From Novosphingobium sp. (GTDB lineage: Bacteria > Pseudomonadota > Alphaproteobacteria > Sphingomonadales > Sphingomonadaceae): a stretch of DNA of 34,710 bases. The stretch is from assembly GCA_027311705.1 (NCBI GenBank), contig DAICYJ010000048.1, positions 1 to 34,710 on the forward strand, in the 5' to 3' direction. The position numbers were made by a program, and so were the translations under genes. The notes beneath the pieces are model-generated. The model saw only the letters and a program-made list of their open reading frames with translations. It did not search any database and was not told where the DNA came from. Below, in pieces: positions 7,725 through 17,443 of the stretch (positions are counted from its first letter, which is position 1; each line of letters begins with the position of its first letter).

Positions 7725-9326
7725 ATGCAGATCGTCGAAACCAGCAACGAAGGCCTGAAGCGGGCCTATTCCGTCACCATCGCGGCGACGGACATTGCGG
7801 CGCGAATCGAAGGCGAGGTCAAGAAGATCGCGCCGACGGTGCGCATGCCCGGCTTCCGCCCCGGCAAGGTGCCCGCGAACCTTGTGCGCAAGATGCACGG
7901 CCCGGCCCTGCATCAGGAAGCCCTGAACACCACCATCCGCGAAGCGATGGACAAGCTTGTTGCCGACAACAAGCTGCGTCCCGCAATGCAACCGGATGTG
8001 TCGCTGGGTGAAGGTTATGAAGAAGGCAAGGACGCGGAACTGACCGTCGCCCTGGAAATCCTGCCCGAAATCGCGGCACCTTCGCTCGAAGGGCTCAAGC
8101 TTGAAAAGCTGGTCGTGCCCGTGACGGACGCTCAGGTCGACGAATCGATCGAGAAGATCGCTGCCGGTCAGAAGAGCTTTACCGATGCCGGTGAAGGCGC
8201 GGTGGCCAAGGATGGCGACCAGCTCATCATCGATTTCCTCGGCAAGGTCGATGGCGTGCCCTTCGAAGGCGGCGCGGCTGAAGATACCCCGCTGGAACTC
8301 GGCGCGGGCCGCTTCATCCCCGGTTTCGAGGAACAGCTCGGCGGCGTGAAGGCTGGCGACGAAAAGACCATCACGGTCACGTTCCCCGAAGATTATCCCG
8401 CCAAGGATCTGGCCGGCAAGGACGCGACGTTCGACATCACCGTGAAGGCGGTGAAGGTTGCAGGCGATTTCGTGGCCGACGACGATTTCGCGAAGCAGCT
8501 GGGGCTGCAGGGCATCGACCAGCTGCGCGGCCTGCTGCGCGGCCAGCTCGAACAGGAAACCGCCGGCGTTACCCGCACGGCGATGAAGCGTTCGCTGCTT
8601 GACCAGCTTGCTGCCGGCCACGATTTCCCAGTGCCGCCGTCGATGGTCGAAGCCGAATTCGAGCAGATCTGGCAGCAGCTGAACCAGGAAGCGCAGCAGG
8701 AAGAAAATCCTGAAGAGGCGCTCAAGGAAATCGAAGCGGAGAAGGAAGACTACCGCAAGATCGCCGAGCGCCGCGTGCGTCTGGGCCTGCTGCTTTCGGA
8801 AATCGGCCAGGCCAATGGCGTCGTCGTTTCGGGCCAGGAAATGGAAATGCTGGTCCGCCAGGCTGCCCAGCAGTATCGCGAGGAAGACCGCAAGCGCTTC
8901 GTCGAATACGTCCAGTCGGACCCCATGGTCGCTGCCCAGCTGCGCGCCCCGCTGTATGAAGACAAGGTCGTCGATTTCCTGTTCGACAAGGCCGAAGTGA
9001 CCGAGCGTGAAGTGACGCGCGAGGAACTCGAAGCCGCGATCGAAGCCGATGAAAACGGCCAGCCTGCCGAAGTGAAGTCGGAACCCAAGAAGAAGGCTCC
9101 GGCCAAGAAGAAGGCGGCTGCTGAAGACGCTCCCGCGGAAGAAGCTGCTGCGGCTGAGGAAGCGGCGACCGACGAAGCTGCAGACGATGCCAAGCCTGCG
9201 AAGAAGGCTCCGGCCAAGAAGAAGGCCGCCGCCGAAGACGCGCTGGCCGCCGAAGCAGAAGCTGCGGAAGAAGCGCCTGCTCCCAAGAAGAAGGCCGCTC
9301 CCAAGAAGAAGGCCGAGGAAGCCTGA
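7725..9326 (+). CDS. tig: Trigger factor, ribosome-bound chaperone, with Lys/Ala-rich tail
   Basis: The protein has 533 residues against about 430-450 for most trigger factors. The N-terminal ribosome-binding domain has the docking signature GFRPGKVP. A peptidyl-prolyl isomerase (FKBP) domain lies at about 158-243 (GDQLIIDFLGKVDGVPFEGG ... LGAGRFIPGFEEQL). The helical substrate-binding arms follow to about 435. From about residue 453 to the end is a tail of repeated KKKAPAKKKAAAED units alternating with acidic Ala/Glu stretches. At DNA level a 27-base segment recurs at 9089-9115 and 9200-9226, so the tail grew partly by duplication. It binds nascent chains at the ribosome exit tunnel. The start is the ATG at 7725; longer forms would run into the tRNA. 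A terminator follows directly, so it is transcribed apart from clpP and clpX. Confidence 0.97.
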   Translation: MQIVETSNEGLKRAYSVTIAATDIAARIEGEVKKIAPTVRMPGFRPGKVPANLVRKMHGPALHQEALNTTIREAMDKLVADNKLRPAMQPDVSLGEGYEEGKDAELTVALEILPEIAAPSLEGLKLEKLVVPVTDAQVDESIEKIAAGQKSFTDAGEGAVAKDGDQLIIDFLGKVDGVPFEGGAAEDTPLELGAGRFIPGFEEQLGGVKAGDEKTITVTFPEDYPAKDLAGKDATFDITVKAVKVAGDFVADDDFAKQLGLQGIDQLRGLLRGQLEQETAGVTRTAMKRSLLDQLAAGHDFPVPPSMVEAEFEQIWQQLNQEAQQEENPEEALKEIEAEKEDYRKIAERRVRLGLLLSEIGQANGVVVSGQEMEMLVRQAAQQYREEDRKRFVEYVQSDPMVAAQLRAPLYEDKVVDFLFDKAEVTEREVTREELEAAIEADENGQPAEVKSEPKKKAPAKKKAAAEDAPAEEAAAAEEAATDEAADDAKPAKKAPAKKKAAAEDALAAEAEAAEEAPAPKKKAAPKKKAEEA

Positions 9327-9350
9327 TTTCGGGCTGACTTTCGGGCAAAC

Positions 9351-9383
9351 AAAAAGGGCGCTCCGGCAAGGGGCGCCCTTTTT
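9351..9383 (+). terminator. Rho-independent terminator of tig
   Basis: AAAAAGGGCGC (9351-9361) pairs exactly with GCGCCCTTTTT (9373-9383) around an 11-base loop, 24 bases after the tig stop codon. The stem ends in the T-run, so it is textbook on the + strand. Confidence 0.92.
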
Positions 9384-9477
9384 CGTGTACGCGTTCGTGC
9401 TGCGGAATCGCACGGATTGCCTGCGATTTGCGGTGTGAGAGAATCAGGTAAGCAACGGACCCAGGGGGGTACTACCG

Positions 9478-10161
9478 ATGCATACCGTGCGTAGTCGCAA
9501 GGCCTCGCAGCCGCCAGTTGCCTGCACTTCCAAGATACCCGCGCCGCGATCGTCGCGGCACGATCTGGCGCTTGTGGCACGCGCCGCGCCTTCGTTTCCT
9601 GCCGACCTTGTCGTACCACCGCGGCGTGGTGCGGTGATTACGACCACCGCTTGGCCGGTTATCACCCTGACCGCCGTCGACGTGCCGGGCGATGCGCTGG
9701 TGATGGCCAGCGCGCCTGCTCCCGCTTTGCGCAAGGCCGCGCCCCTGTGTGGAAAACGGACCAAGCGCCAGACACGCAAATCCGCTCGAAAAACTCCGCA
9801 ATCCCCAAAGATTCTACACACTTGCGTTCTTGCCCTTCCGCCGACGCCCGAACCGCTGGCCGAACCCGACCCCACGCCGGCCATCGAGCCAGTCGTCCTG
9901 CCCCCGGATGACGACTGGCTCGATCCGGTCGCGCCGCTGCCCCGCGCGCGCTCGCTGGTTCCCGCACGGCGGCAGGGTCTTGTCGACGTGGTCGCGTATA
10001 TCCTGCGCGACAGCGGTCGCCGACTGGCGCGCTGGTCTGCCAGCCGCCACAAACTGCGCGAGGACCGGGCGGAACTCGCCCGCGCGACGCGCGAACACCG
10101 TTCTTTTCAACTACAAATGGAGGCACTCACAGCCCTTCGGGAATTCGCCAGAGCGGAATAA
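9478..10161 (+). CDS. Hypothetical basic, proline-rich protein
   Basis: The protein has 227 residues. AGGGGGG ends about 9 bases before the ATG at 9478, a good ribosome-binding site. No known domain is recognised. The N-terminal third has many Arg, Pro and Ala; a very basic patch sits in the middle (GKRTKRQTRKSARKTP); then comes an acidic proline stretch (PEPLAEPDPTPAIEP, DDDWLDP). The last 50 residues look like an amphipathic helix (HKLREDRAELARATREHR). There is no signal peptide or membrane span. Codon use is less biased than in tig or clpX (more CGA, ATA, CCA), so it may be fast-evolving. The opposite strand is also open, but has no comparable ribosome-binding site. It lies between the tig terminator and the convergent amidase gene. 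Confidence 0.55.
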   Translation: MHTVRSRKASQPPVACTSKIPAPRSSRHDLALVARAAPSFPADLVVPPRRGAVITTTAWPVITLTAVDVPGDALVMASAPAPALRKAAPLCGKRTKRQTRKSARKTPQSPKILHTCVLALPPTPEPLAEPDPTPAIEPVVLPPDDDWLDPVAPLPRARSLVPARRQGLVDVVAYILRDSGRRLARWSASRHKLREDRAELARATREHRSFQLQMEALTALREFARAE

Positions 10162-10182
10162 CCGCCATCTGAAACTGATCGC

Positions 10183-11649
10183 TTATTCGCCCCAGCGCTT
10201 CAACGATGGCCGGAGCACGGGCACCGTGCGCGCGCGTTCATAAGCCGCTCCAGCCGCCAGCACGCGCGCATCGTCCCATGCCGCGCCGATGAACGACAGG
10301 CCGATGGGCAGCCCTTCGACGCCGCCCATCGGCACGGTCAGATGTGGATAACCGGCCACCGCCGCGATGGACCCCGCACCCACGCGGATGCCGCCGCCGC
10401 CGCTGACAAGGTCGATCGGCCAGGCGGGGCCATCGGTCGGTGCGATCAGGAACGAGACCTTGTTGTCGGCCAGCAGTTTGTCGATGCCGTCCTTGCCCGC
10501 CAGCCGCAGCGAAGTTTCACGCGCGGTGCGATAGCCGGCGACATCGGTGGTGGCCTCGGCCTTTTCGAACACGTCCTGCCCGAACCAGCGGAGTTCTTCG
10601 GGGTGAGCCTTGTTGAAGGCGATCACGTCGGCAAGGCTGCGCACCGATGGATTGCCGGGCAGGCTGCGCAAGTATGTGCCCAGATCCTCGCGCAGTTCAT
10701 AGAACAGCACGGTTTCCTCGCGCTTGCCCATGTCTTCGGGGAAGCTCCAGTCGATCTCGACCAGTTCGGCGCCCGCCGCCTTCAGGTCGGCGAGTGCCTT
10801 GGCGAACAGGGCGAGCACCTTGGGGTCGGTGCCCGCCTGCTTGCGCATCACGCCAAGGCGCATTCCCTTCAGGCTCGCCTCCGCCAATCCTTCGGTGAAG
10901 TCAGTCTTGTGCGCGTTGGCCGTGGTCGTCGCGGGATCGGCGGGGTCGGTGCCGGCCATCGCGGTCAGGATCATCGCGGCGTCGCGCACGCTGGTGGTCA
11001 TCGGGCCGGGCGTATCCTGGCTGTGGCTGATCGGCACGATGTGGGTGCGGCTGACGAGGCCGACGGTGGGTTTGAACCCGACAATGCCGTTGACGGAGGC
11101 CGGGCAGGTGACCGAACCATCGGTTTCGGTGCCGATTGCCGCCCATGCGAGGCCCGCCGCCACCGCCGCACCGCTGCCGGAGGATGAGCCGCAGGGGCTG
11201 CGGTCCAGCGCATGGGGGTTCTTCGTCTGCCCGCCGGTGCCGCTCCACCCGCTGGAGGAAAAGTCCGACCGGATGTTCGCCCATTCGGACAAGTTGGTCT
11301 TGCCCTGAATCACCGCCCCACTTGCGCGCAGCCGCGCCACCAGCGGGGCATCGCGCCCGGTGATGTTGCCCGCCAGCGCCAGGCTGCCGGCGGTGGTCGG
11401 CATGGGATCGCGCGTCTCGATATTGTCCTTGATCAGAATGGCATGGCCCTTGAGCGGGCCGGCGGGGGCGGTGGCTTCGGCCTTCAAAGCGTTGGGGTTG
11501 ATCGCGATCACGGCATTGAGCATCGGCCCCGAATCATCGATGGCGGCGATGCGCGAGAGGTAGGTCGCGATGCTTTCGGGGGTCTGCGCCGCTGCCGGTA
11601 TTGCACCCAAGGCGAAGGTGGTTGCCAATATGGTGCGAAAATATGCCAT
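10183..11649 (-). CDS. Secreted amidase-signature hydrolase
   Basis: The protein has 488 residues with a Sec signal peptide (RTILATTFALGAIPAAAQ, cleavage after about residue 21), so it works in the periplasm or outside. The amidase-signature triad is visible: Lys in LIKDNIETRD, the cis-Ser loop GSSSGSGAAVAAGLAW, and the nucleophile region GTETDGSVTCPASVNG followed by IVGFKPTVGLVSR. Family members hydrolyse amide or ester bonds, with GatA as the cytoplasmic relative; the signal peptide and lack of gatB/gatC argue against GatA. The ATG at 11649 follows GGGGA at 6-base spacing. It stands alone on the - strand between the convergent orphan gene and divergent clpP. The natural substrate cannot be read from sequence. 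Confidence 0.9.
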   Translation of the reverse strand: MAYFRTILATTFALGAIPAAAQTPESIATYLSRIAAIDDSGPMLNAVIAINPNALKAEATAPAGPLKGHAILIKDNIETRDPMPTTAGSLALAGNITGRDAPLVARLRASGAVIQGKTNLSEWANIRSDFSSSGWSGTGGQTKNPHALDRSPCGSSSGSGAAVAAGLAWAAIGTETDGSVTCPASVNGIVGFKPTVGLVSRTHIVPISHSQDTPGPMTTSVRDAAMILTAMAGTDPADPATTTANAHKTDFTEGLAEASLKGMRLGVMRKQAGTDPKVLALFAKALADLKAAGAELVEIDWSFPEDMGKREETVLFYELREDLGTYLRSLPGNPSVRSLADVIAFNKAHPEELRWFGQDVFEKAEATTDVAGYRTARETSLRLAGKDGIDKLLADNKVSFLIAPTDGPAWPIDLVSGGGGIRVGAGSIAAVAGYPHLTVPMGGVEGLPIGLSFIGAAWDDARVLAAGAAYERARTVPVLRPSLKRWGE

Positions 11650-11817
11650 GCGCTGTCCCCGATATCCCGTCGGCGCGATGGTGCGCCGGAAGGCTGAAGA
11701 CCGGCAAGCAGTCAGCAGGGGCAGGCGTAAAAAGGGTGGCGGCGGTCACCGGGCGTCCAAAGTCCGCCGATTCGTTCGCTTCACCCCCCGGTTTTGCCCG
11801 GATGTGGGGTTAACGCC

Positions 11818-11850
11818 CTTGAACATCCTGCCGGGGCACGCGACATAGGC
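11818..11850 (+). promoter_or_regulatory. Weak RpoH-type promoter candidate for clpP
   Basis: CTTGAA at 11818-11823 matches the -35 of heat-shock promoters. About 18-20 bases on is GACATAG, a poor -10 against alphaproteobacterial consensus. clp genes are common RpoH targets and rpoH lies 12 kb away, which is why I note it. Confidence 0.25.
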
Positions 11851-11874
11851 CCGGCAATTCACAAGAGGGATCAC

Positions 11875-12570
11875 ATGCTCGACCTGTTCGGCGCCAGCAG
11901 CGCGCAAGGCAAATTCACGCAAGACCCCGTCACCGGCGCGCTCGTGCCGGTGGTGGTCGAGCAGACCAGCCGGGGCGAACGCAGCTTCGACATTTTCAGC
12001 CGGTTGCTGCGCGAACGCATCGTGTTCATCACGGGCGAAGTGGAAGACAACATGGCTTCGCTGATCGTGGCGCAGCTGCTTTTCCTGGAATCCGAGAATC
12101 CTTCCAAGGACATCTCGATGTACATCAACTCGCCGGGCGGTGTCGTCACGGCGGGCATGGCGATCTATGATACCATGCAGTACATTCGGCCCCGCGTTTC
12201 GACCGTGTGCATCGGACAGGCCGCTTCGATGGGCAGCTTCCTGCTTGCCGCCGGCGAACCCGGCATGCGCATCGCACTGCCCAGCGCGCGCATCATGGTC
12301 CACCAGCCTTCGGGCGGGGCGCGCGGCATGGCTTCGGATATCGAGATCCAGGCGCGCGAGATCCTGCGCATCCGCAAGCGGATGAATGACCTTTACGTCA
12401 AGTTCACCGGCAAGTCGCTGGAAGTGATCGAAAAGGCCATGGACCGCGACACCTTTCTTGAAGCCGAGGAGGCCAAGGAGTTCGGACTCGTGGACAAGGT
12501 GTTCGAATCGCGTCCCGCATCGGAGCAGATCGGCGACGAAAGCGGCAGCGGCGGCGCACCTTCGGCTTGA
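11875..12570 (+). CDS. clpP: ATP-dependent Clp protease proteolytic subunit
   Basis: The protein has 231 residues. The ATG at 11875 follows AGAGGGA by 4 bases. The serine protease triad is Ser118 (GQAASMGSF), His143 (IMVHQPSGG) and Asp192 (MDRDTF). The 25- and 49-residue spacings between them match the family exactly. YINSPGG and SFDIFSRLL are further family blocks. It forms the double-heptamer degradation chamber used with ClpX, whose gene is next on the same strand 159 bases away. The C-terminal tail ([12 protein letters not shown]) is a flexible extension. The upstream 225 bases separate it from the divergent amidase and hold its promoter. Confidence 0.97.
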   Translation: MLDLFGASSAQGKFTQDPVTGALVPVVVEQTSRGERSFDIFSRLLRERIVFITGEVEDNMASLIVAQLLFLESENPSKDISMYINSPGGVVTAGMAIYDTMQYIRPRVSTVCIGQAASMGSFLLAAGEPGMRIALPSARIMVHQPSGGARGMASDIEIQAREILRIRKRMNDLYVKFTGKSLEVIEKAMDRDTFLEAEEAKEFGLVDKVFESRPASEQIGDESGSGGAPSA

Positions 12571-12593
12571 TGATTCGCTAAATAATCTTTGGA

Positions 12594-12640
12594 TGGCGGC
12601 ATCTTAAGCAAGGCGAAAGGTGCCGCCAGCTACGGATTTT
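12594..12640 (+). terminator. Hairpin with T-run between clpP and clpX
   Basis: TGGCGGCA (12594-12601) pairs with TGCCGCCA (12621-12628) over a 19-base loop, followed by GCTACGGATTTTT. The long loop and the gap before the T-run make it weaker than the tig terminator. It could attenuate read-through from clpP into clpX. Confidence 0.45.
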
Positions 12641-12698
12641 TCACTGTTTTCGTGTCCGGTTGATTAATGCCATCGCGGTAGTAGGATAATCGGGCCCG

Positions 12699-12713
12699 CC
12701 TCTCGTGGAGAGG
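12699..12713 (+). promoter_or_regulatory. Small hairpin in the clpX leader
   Basis: CCTCTC (12699-12704) pairs with GAGAGG (12708-12713) across GTG. It ends 16 bases before the clpX ATG, and the likely ribosome-binding site GGGA (12719-12722) is just outside the stem. It may shape the leader but does not clearly hide the ribosome site. Confidence 0.35.
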
Positions 12714-12729
12714 TGCCTGGGATCGAAGA

Positions 12730-13986
<1,257 letters not shown>

Positions 13987-14084
13987 AGCGGCGTACCTCT
14001 ACCCAGTCTACTATCCCGGCTTATGGGTAACGTGGCAGATCGCCGGGGGACCGGTATGGGGTGGTTCTGCTAGGTTCATCTCAC

Positions 14085-14414
14085 ATGAAGCGCTATCTTT
14101 TTGTATGCAGCCAGAACCGACTTCGAAGCCCAACTGCTGAGCAGATCTTTGCCGGCTGGCCGGGCATAGAAGTGGATTCCGCTGGTACTAACAATGATGC
14201 CGAGAACCCGCTGACCAGCGAGCTTGTCAGCTGGGCCGACATCATCGTGGTCATGGAAAAGGCACATCGCAACAAACTGCAGCGCAAGTTCCGCTCAGCG
14301 CTTTCCAGCCAGCGTATTGTCTGTTTGGATATCCCGGATGATTACGAGTTTATGGACCCGTCGTTGGTAAGCCTGCTCAAGGCAAAGATGCTGCGCTTCC
14401 TTCCATCGACTTGA
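14085..14414 (+). CDS. Small protein-tyrosine-phosphatase-like protein
   Basis: The protein has 109 residues. Its N-terminus, MKRYLFVCSQNRLRSPTAEQ, holds a CX5R phosphate-binding loop: Cys8, Arg14, then Ser15. This is the signature of low-molecular-weight tyrosine phosphatases, of which this is a shortened type. An Asp in FMDP or IPDD may serve as general acid. Codon choice (ATA, GGT, ACT, CGA, CCA) is more relaxed than in clpX next door, which could indicate later arrival. There is no clear ribosome-binding site before the ATG at 14085. It is followed by a hairpin shared with the convergent FAS1 gene. The substrate is unknown. Confidence 0.75.
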   Translation: MKRYLFVCSQNRLRSPTAEQIFAGWPGIEVDSAGTNNDAENPLTSELVSWADIIVVMEKAHRNKLQRKFRSALSSQRIVCLDIPDDYEFMDPSLVSLLKAKMLRFLPST

Positions 14415-14430
14415 ACTTATGCAATAGACG

Positions 14431-14471
14431 TAAAAATGGGCGGGGCCGCAATGGCACCCGCCCAAATTTTT
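14431..14471. terminator. Bidirectional terminator between the phosphatase-like and FAS1 genes
   Basis: GGGCGGG (14438-14444) pairs with CCCGCCC (14457-14463). The stem is flanked by TAAAAAT on the left and AAATTTTTA on the right, giving a U-run on either strand. It fits two convergent genes. Confidence 0.8.
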
Positions 14472-14529
14472 ACTCTTCTTCCCTGCCGCAGGGGGCCTGG
14501 AAGTAGGGCTGAGCTTGAGCCCCGTAGCC

Positions 14530-15105
14530 TCAGTTCGGCAGCGAAACCGCGTCGGTCACATGGATCACGCCGTTCTTCTGGAACACATCGGCCTGCGTCA
14601 CGTGCGCCATGCCGCCCTTTTCGTCGGTGAGCCTCACACCGCCATCCATGATCGAGGCGGTGAGGACGCCGCCAGCGACGGTGGTCAGCTTGGCTGTGCC
14701 GCCGCCCGCCTTGATCTGCGCGATCAGGTCTGCGGCCGAAACTTTTCCTGCCACCACATGGTAGGTCAAGATCTTGGCCAAGGTTGCCTTGTTTTCGGGC
14801 TTGAGCAGCGTGTCGACGGTGCCGGCCGGCAGCTTGGCAAAGGCGGCGTTGGTGGGCGCGAAGACCGTGAACGGGCCGGCGCTGTTCAGGGTGTCGACCA
14901 GCCCGGCAGCCTTGACGGCTGCGACGAGCGTGGTGTGATCGGCCGAATTGACCGCGTTTTCAACGATGGTGCGGCTGGGCAGCATTGCGGCACCGCCCAC
15001 CATGACGGCGTGGCCGCCCATATGATGATCGGCAAGGGCAGGCGTGGCGGCGAGCGGCAACAGGCAACCGGCCAGCAGCGCGCGGAACAGGAAGGTCTTC
15101 GGCAT
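14530..15105 (-). CDS. Secreted FAS1 (fasciclin) domain protein
   Basis: The protein has 191 residues. AAGGAG lies 6 bases before the ATG at 15105; the upstream TTG at 15120 overlaps that site and is rejected. A signal peptide ends in ATPALA before DHHMGG. The FAS1 domain covers about 45-190, with the two conserved blocks GPFTVFAPTNAAFAKLP and LTYHVVAGKVSAADL and the closing NGVIHVTDAVSLPN. FAS1 proteins are secreted or surface adhesion modules; single-domain bacterial members are common and mostly uncharacterised. It is a single gene that meets the phosphatase-like gene at a shared terminator. Confidence 0.92.
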   Translation of the reverse strand: MPKTFLFRALLAGCLLPLAATPALADHHMGGHAVMVGGAAMLPSRTIVENAVNSADHTTLVAAVKAAGLVDTLNSAGPFTVFAPTNAAFAKLPAGTVDTLLKPENKATLAKILTYHVVAGKVSAADLIAQIKAGGGTAKLTTVAGGVLTASIMDGGVRLTDEKGGMAHVTQADVFQKNGVIHVTDAVSLPN

Positions 15106-15273
15106 CGTCTTCTCCTTCAAAGGAAGGAAAGGAGGCGACGATCAGCCGTCCGGAAGCAGTGCACTGGGGAGTCGCAACACTTCATGGCATGACGCATCGC
15201 CCCCCGTCCCGATCACGAAGATGGGGTGCGCAGCAATTTTGACGAGATGCACGAAGGGGCAGGGAACGCTTTT

Positions 15274-15315
15274 GCAGCTATCAAACCACCGCTGCTTTCG
15301 CAGCTATCAAACCAC
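15274..15315. repeat. Tandem 26-base duplication at the 3' end of the cation efflux gene
   Basis: GCAGCTATCAAACCAC occurs at 15274-15289 and 15300-15315. The second copy contains the stop codon and the last Val codons of the efflux gene. The first copy lies just past the stop and also ends a would-be AVV-stop. A slippage event that duplicated the gene end is the simplest explanation. Confidence 0.75.
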
Positions 15316-16239
15316 AGCCTCGCTCACCAGCGTGCAGCCGTGTCCGTCGCGGTCGGTTTCGATTTGCAGGGTGGCGTGGCCGATGCCGAAATCGTGTTCG
15401 AGTTCGTGCGCCAGTTCGTGCAGGAAGGGATCGCCGGGGTGGCCTTCGGGGATCACCAGATGCGCGGTGAGGGCGGTTTCGGTGGTGCTCATCGGCCAGA
15501 TGTGCAGGTCGTGCACGGCAACGACCCCCGGCTGGCCGCACAGGAATTCTCGCACCTTGCGCTCGTCGATGCCGGTGGGCACGCCGTGCAGGCCCATCTT
15601 CAGCGCATCCTTCAGCAGGCCCCATGTGCCATAGGCGATGATGGCGACGATCAGCAGGCTGGTGACCGGATCGATCCATTGCTGGCCGGTGAGCGTGATC
15701 GCGAACCCGGCGGCGACGACTCCGGCGGACACCGCAGCGTCCGCCGCCATGTGCAGGTAGGCGCCGCGGATGTTGATATCGTGCTTGCGGCCGCGCATGA
15801 ACATCAGCGCGGTGATGGTGTTGATCGCGATGCCGATGGCCGCCACGATCATCACGGTGCCGCCCTCGATCGGTTGCGGATCGAACAGGCGGCGGATGGT
15901 TTCCATCGTGATGGCACCGAGTGCGATCAGCAGCATCGCCGCATTGCCCAGCGCCGCCAGGATCGAGCTTGACCGCAGGCCATAGGTGAACCGTGCGGAG
16001 GGCGGGCGCTTGGCCAGAATGCTGGCGATCCATGCGATGATGAGGCCGAGCACGTCCGACAGGTTGTGGCCCGCGTCTGCCACCAGCGCCATCGAACCGG
16101 CGATGACGCCATAGACCGCCTCGACCACCACGAACCCGCCGTTGAGCGCGATGCCGATGGCAAAGGCGCGGCCGAAGCTGGCGGGGGCGTGATCGTGGCC
16201 GTGGCTGTGATCGTGGTGATGGTGGTGGCCGGCTGACAT
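15307..16239 (-). CDS. Cation diffusion facilitator, zinc-type exporter
   Basis: The protein has 310 residues. The N-terminus is a metal-binding histidine string (HHHHHDHSHGHDHAP), followed by about six membrane helices. The two zinc-site helices carry ADAGHNLSD and HMAADAAVS, the paired HxxxD sites of the Zn-CDF group (ZitB/CzcD). The C-terminal cytoplasmic domain (VVAVHDLHIWPMS ... HATLQIE) is the usual metal-sensing dimer module. It exports Zn2+ (possibly Co2+ or Cd2+) in exchange for protons across the inner membrane. It starts 64 bases downstream of the rnpB RNA on the same strand, so it may be partly transcribed by read-through from rnpB. Confidence 0.94.
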   Translation of the reverse strand: MSAGHHHHHDHSHGHDHAPASFGRAFAIGIALNGGFVVVEAVYGVIAGSMALVADAGHNLSDVLGLIIAWIASILAKRPPSARFTYGLRSSSILAALGNAAMLLIALGAITMETIRRLFDPQPIEGGTVMIVAAIGIAINTITALMFMRGRKHDINIRGAYLHMAADAAVSAGVVAAGFAITLTGQQWIDPVTSLLIVAIIAYGTWGLLKDALKMGLHGVPTGIDERKVREFLCGQPGVVAVHDLHIWPMSTTETALTAHLVIPEGHPGDPFLHELAHELEHDFGIGHATLQIETDRDGHGCTLVSEAVV

Positions 16240-16303
16240 TCCGTTTCCCTAGCCGCATGTGGGGGCGCTGGAAAATGAAATGGCGGCAACGCAGGATCCC
16301 GAG

Positions 16304-16719
<416 letters not shown>

Positions 16720-16724
16720 GCGGG

Positions 16725-17429
16725 TCACCTAGCATGTCCCATATCGCGTTCCAACAGCAGTTCGAAAAGCAGTGCACCGATCTGGCCGTCGATTTCGCCG
16801 GTGATCTTGTGCGGTCGCCAGCGGCGCTGGAACGCGCGGATCGCGGCGTGACCATCGGCGATGTCATAGCCGAAGCGTTCGAGCGCGAGGAAAAAGGCGC
16901 TGTCGTTGTCGAACAGCAGGCGCATCGCCAGCTTGGGCTTGGGTAGCGCGAGCTTGAGCTTGGCCAGCATATCCCAATCGAACAGTTCGCCGGGATCGTC
17001 CTTGCGCGCGGGCGCAATGTCCGAATGGCCGACGACGTTGGCGCGGGGAATGTTGTGGCGCTTGACGATATCGGCCAGCAGCGGGACCAGCGCTTCCATC
17101 TGGGCATCGGTGAAGGGGCGGTAGCCCCATTCGTGGCCGGGATTGACGAGTTCGATGCCGACGCTGGCCGAGTTCACATCGGTGATCCCGCGCCAATAGG
17201 AACGCCCGGCATGCCACGCCCGCTTCGCTTCATCGACGAGGCGAGTGACGGTGCCATCCTCGTCGATCATGTAATGCGCGCTGACTTCGGCTTTCGGATC
17301 AAGCATCCGTTCCAGCGCATCAGCCCCGCTGCGCATGCCGGTGTAGTGCAGCACCACCATCGAAACCGGAAGCTTGCGCTCGTTCCAGTTGGGCGATGGA
17401 GCTTCGCGGTGGACCAGCCAGCGGTTCAT
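16725..17429 (-). CDS. N-acetylmuramoyl-L-alanine amidase (Amidase_2, AmpD/AmiD-like)
   Basis: The protein has 234 residues. Zinc-ligand motifs are His28 in VVLHYTG, the second His in VVGHSDIAP, and the acid in RKDDPGELFDW, typical of the Amidase_2 fold. ASVGIELVNPGHEWGYRPF is another family block. The last 60 residues (DGHAAIRAFQRRWRP ... GEIDGQIGALL) resemble a peptidoglycan-binding domain, as in AmiD. There is no signal peptide at the chosen ATG (17429), so it may act on anhydro-muropeptides in the cytoplasm like AmpD. It follows chpT by 14 bases, so they are likely cotranscribed. Confidence 0.93.
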   Translation of the reverse strand: MNRWLVHREAPSPNWNERKLPVSMVVLHYTGMRSGADALERMLDPKAEVSAHYMIDEDGTVTRLVDEAKRAWHAGRSYWRGITDVNSASVGIELVNPGHEWGYRPFTDAQMEALVPLLADIVKRHNIPRANVVGHSDIAPARKDDPGELFDWDMLAKLKLALPKPKLAMRLLFDNDSAFFLALERFGYDIADGHAAIRAFQRRWRPHKITGEIDGQIGALLFELLLERDMGHAR

Positions 17430-17443
17430 GGGTCCGGCTCGGG

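Noticed and set aside
7719..9413. 564-codon frame opposite trigger factor
   Set aside because: Its many Phe, Leu and Gly come from the complement of Lys, Glu and Ala codons in tig. It has no motif of its own.
9444..10052. - strand frame opposite the orphan gene at 9478
   Set aside because: It has no ribosome-binding site and its protein is Arg/Gly/Ser-rich without domains. The + strand has a clear site, though certainty is limited.
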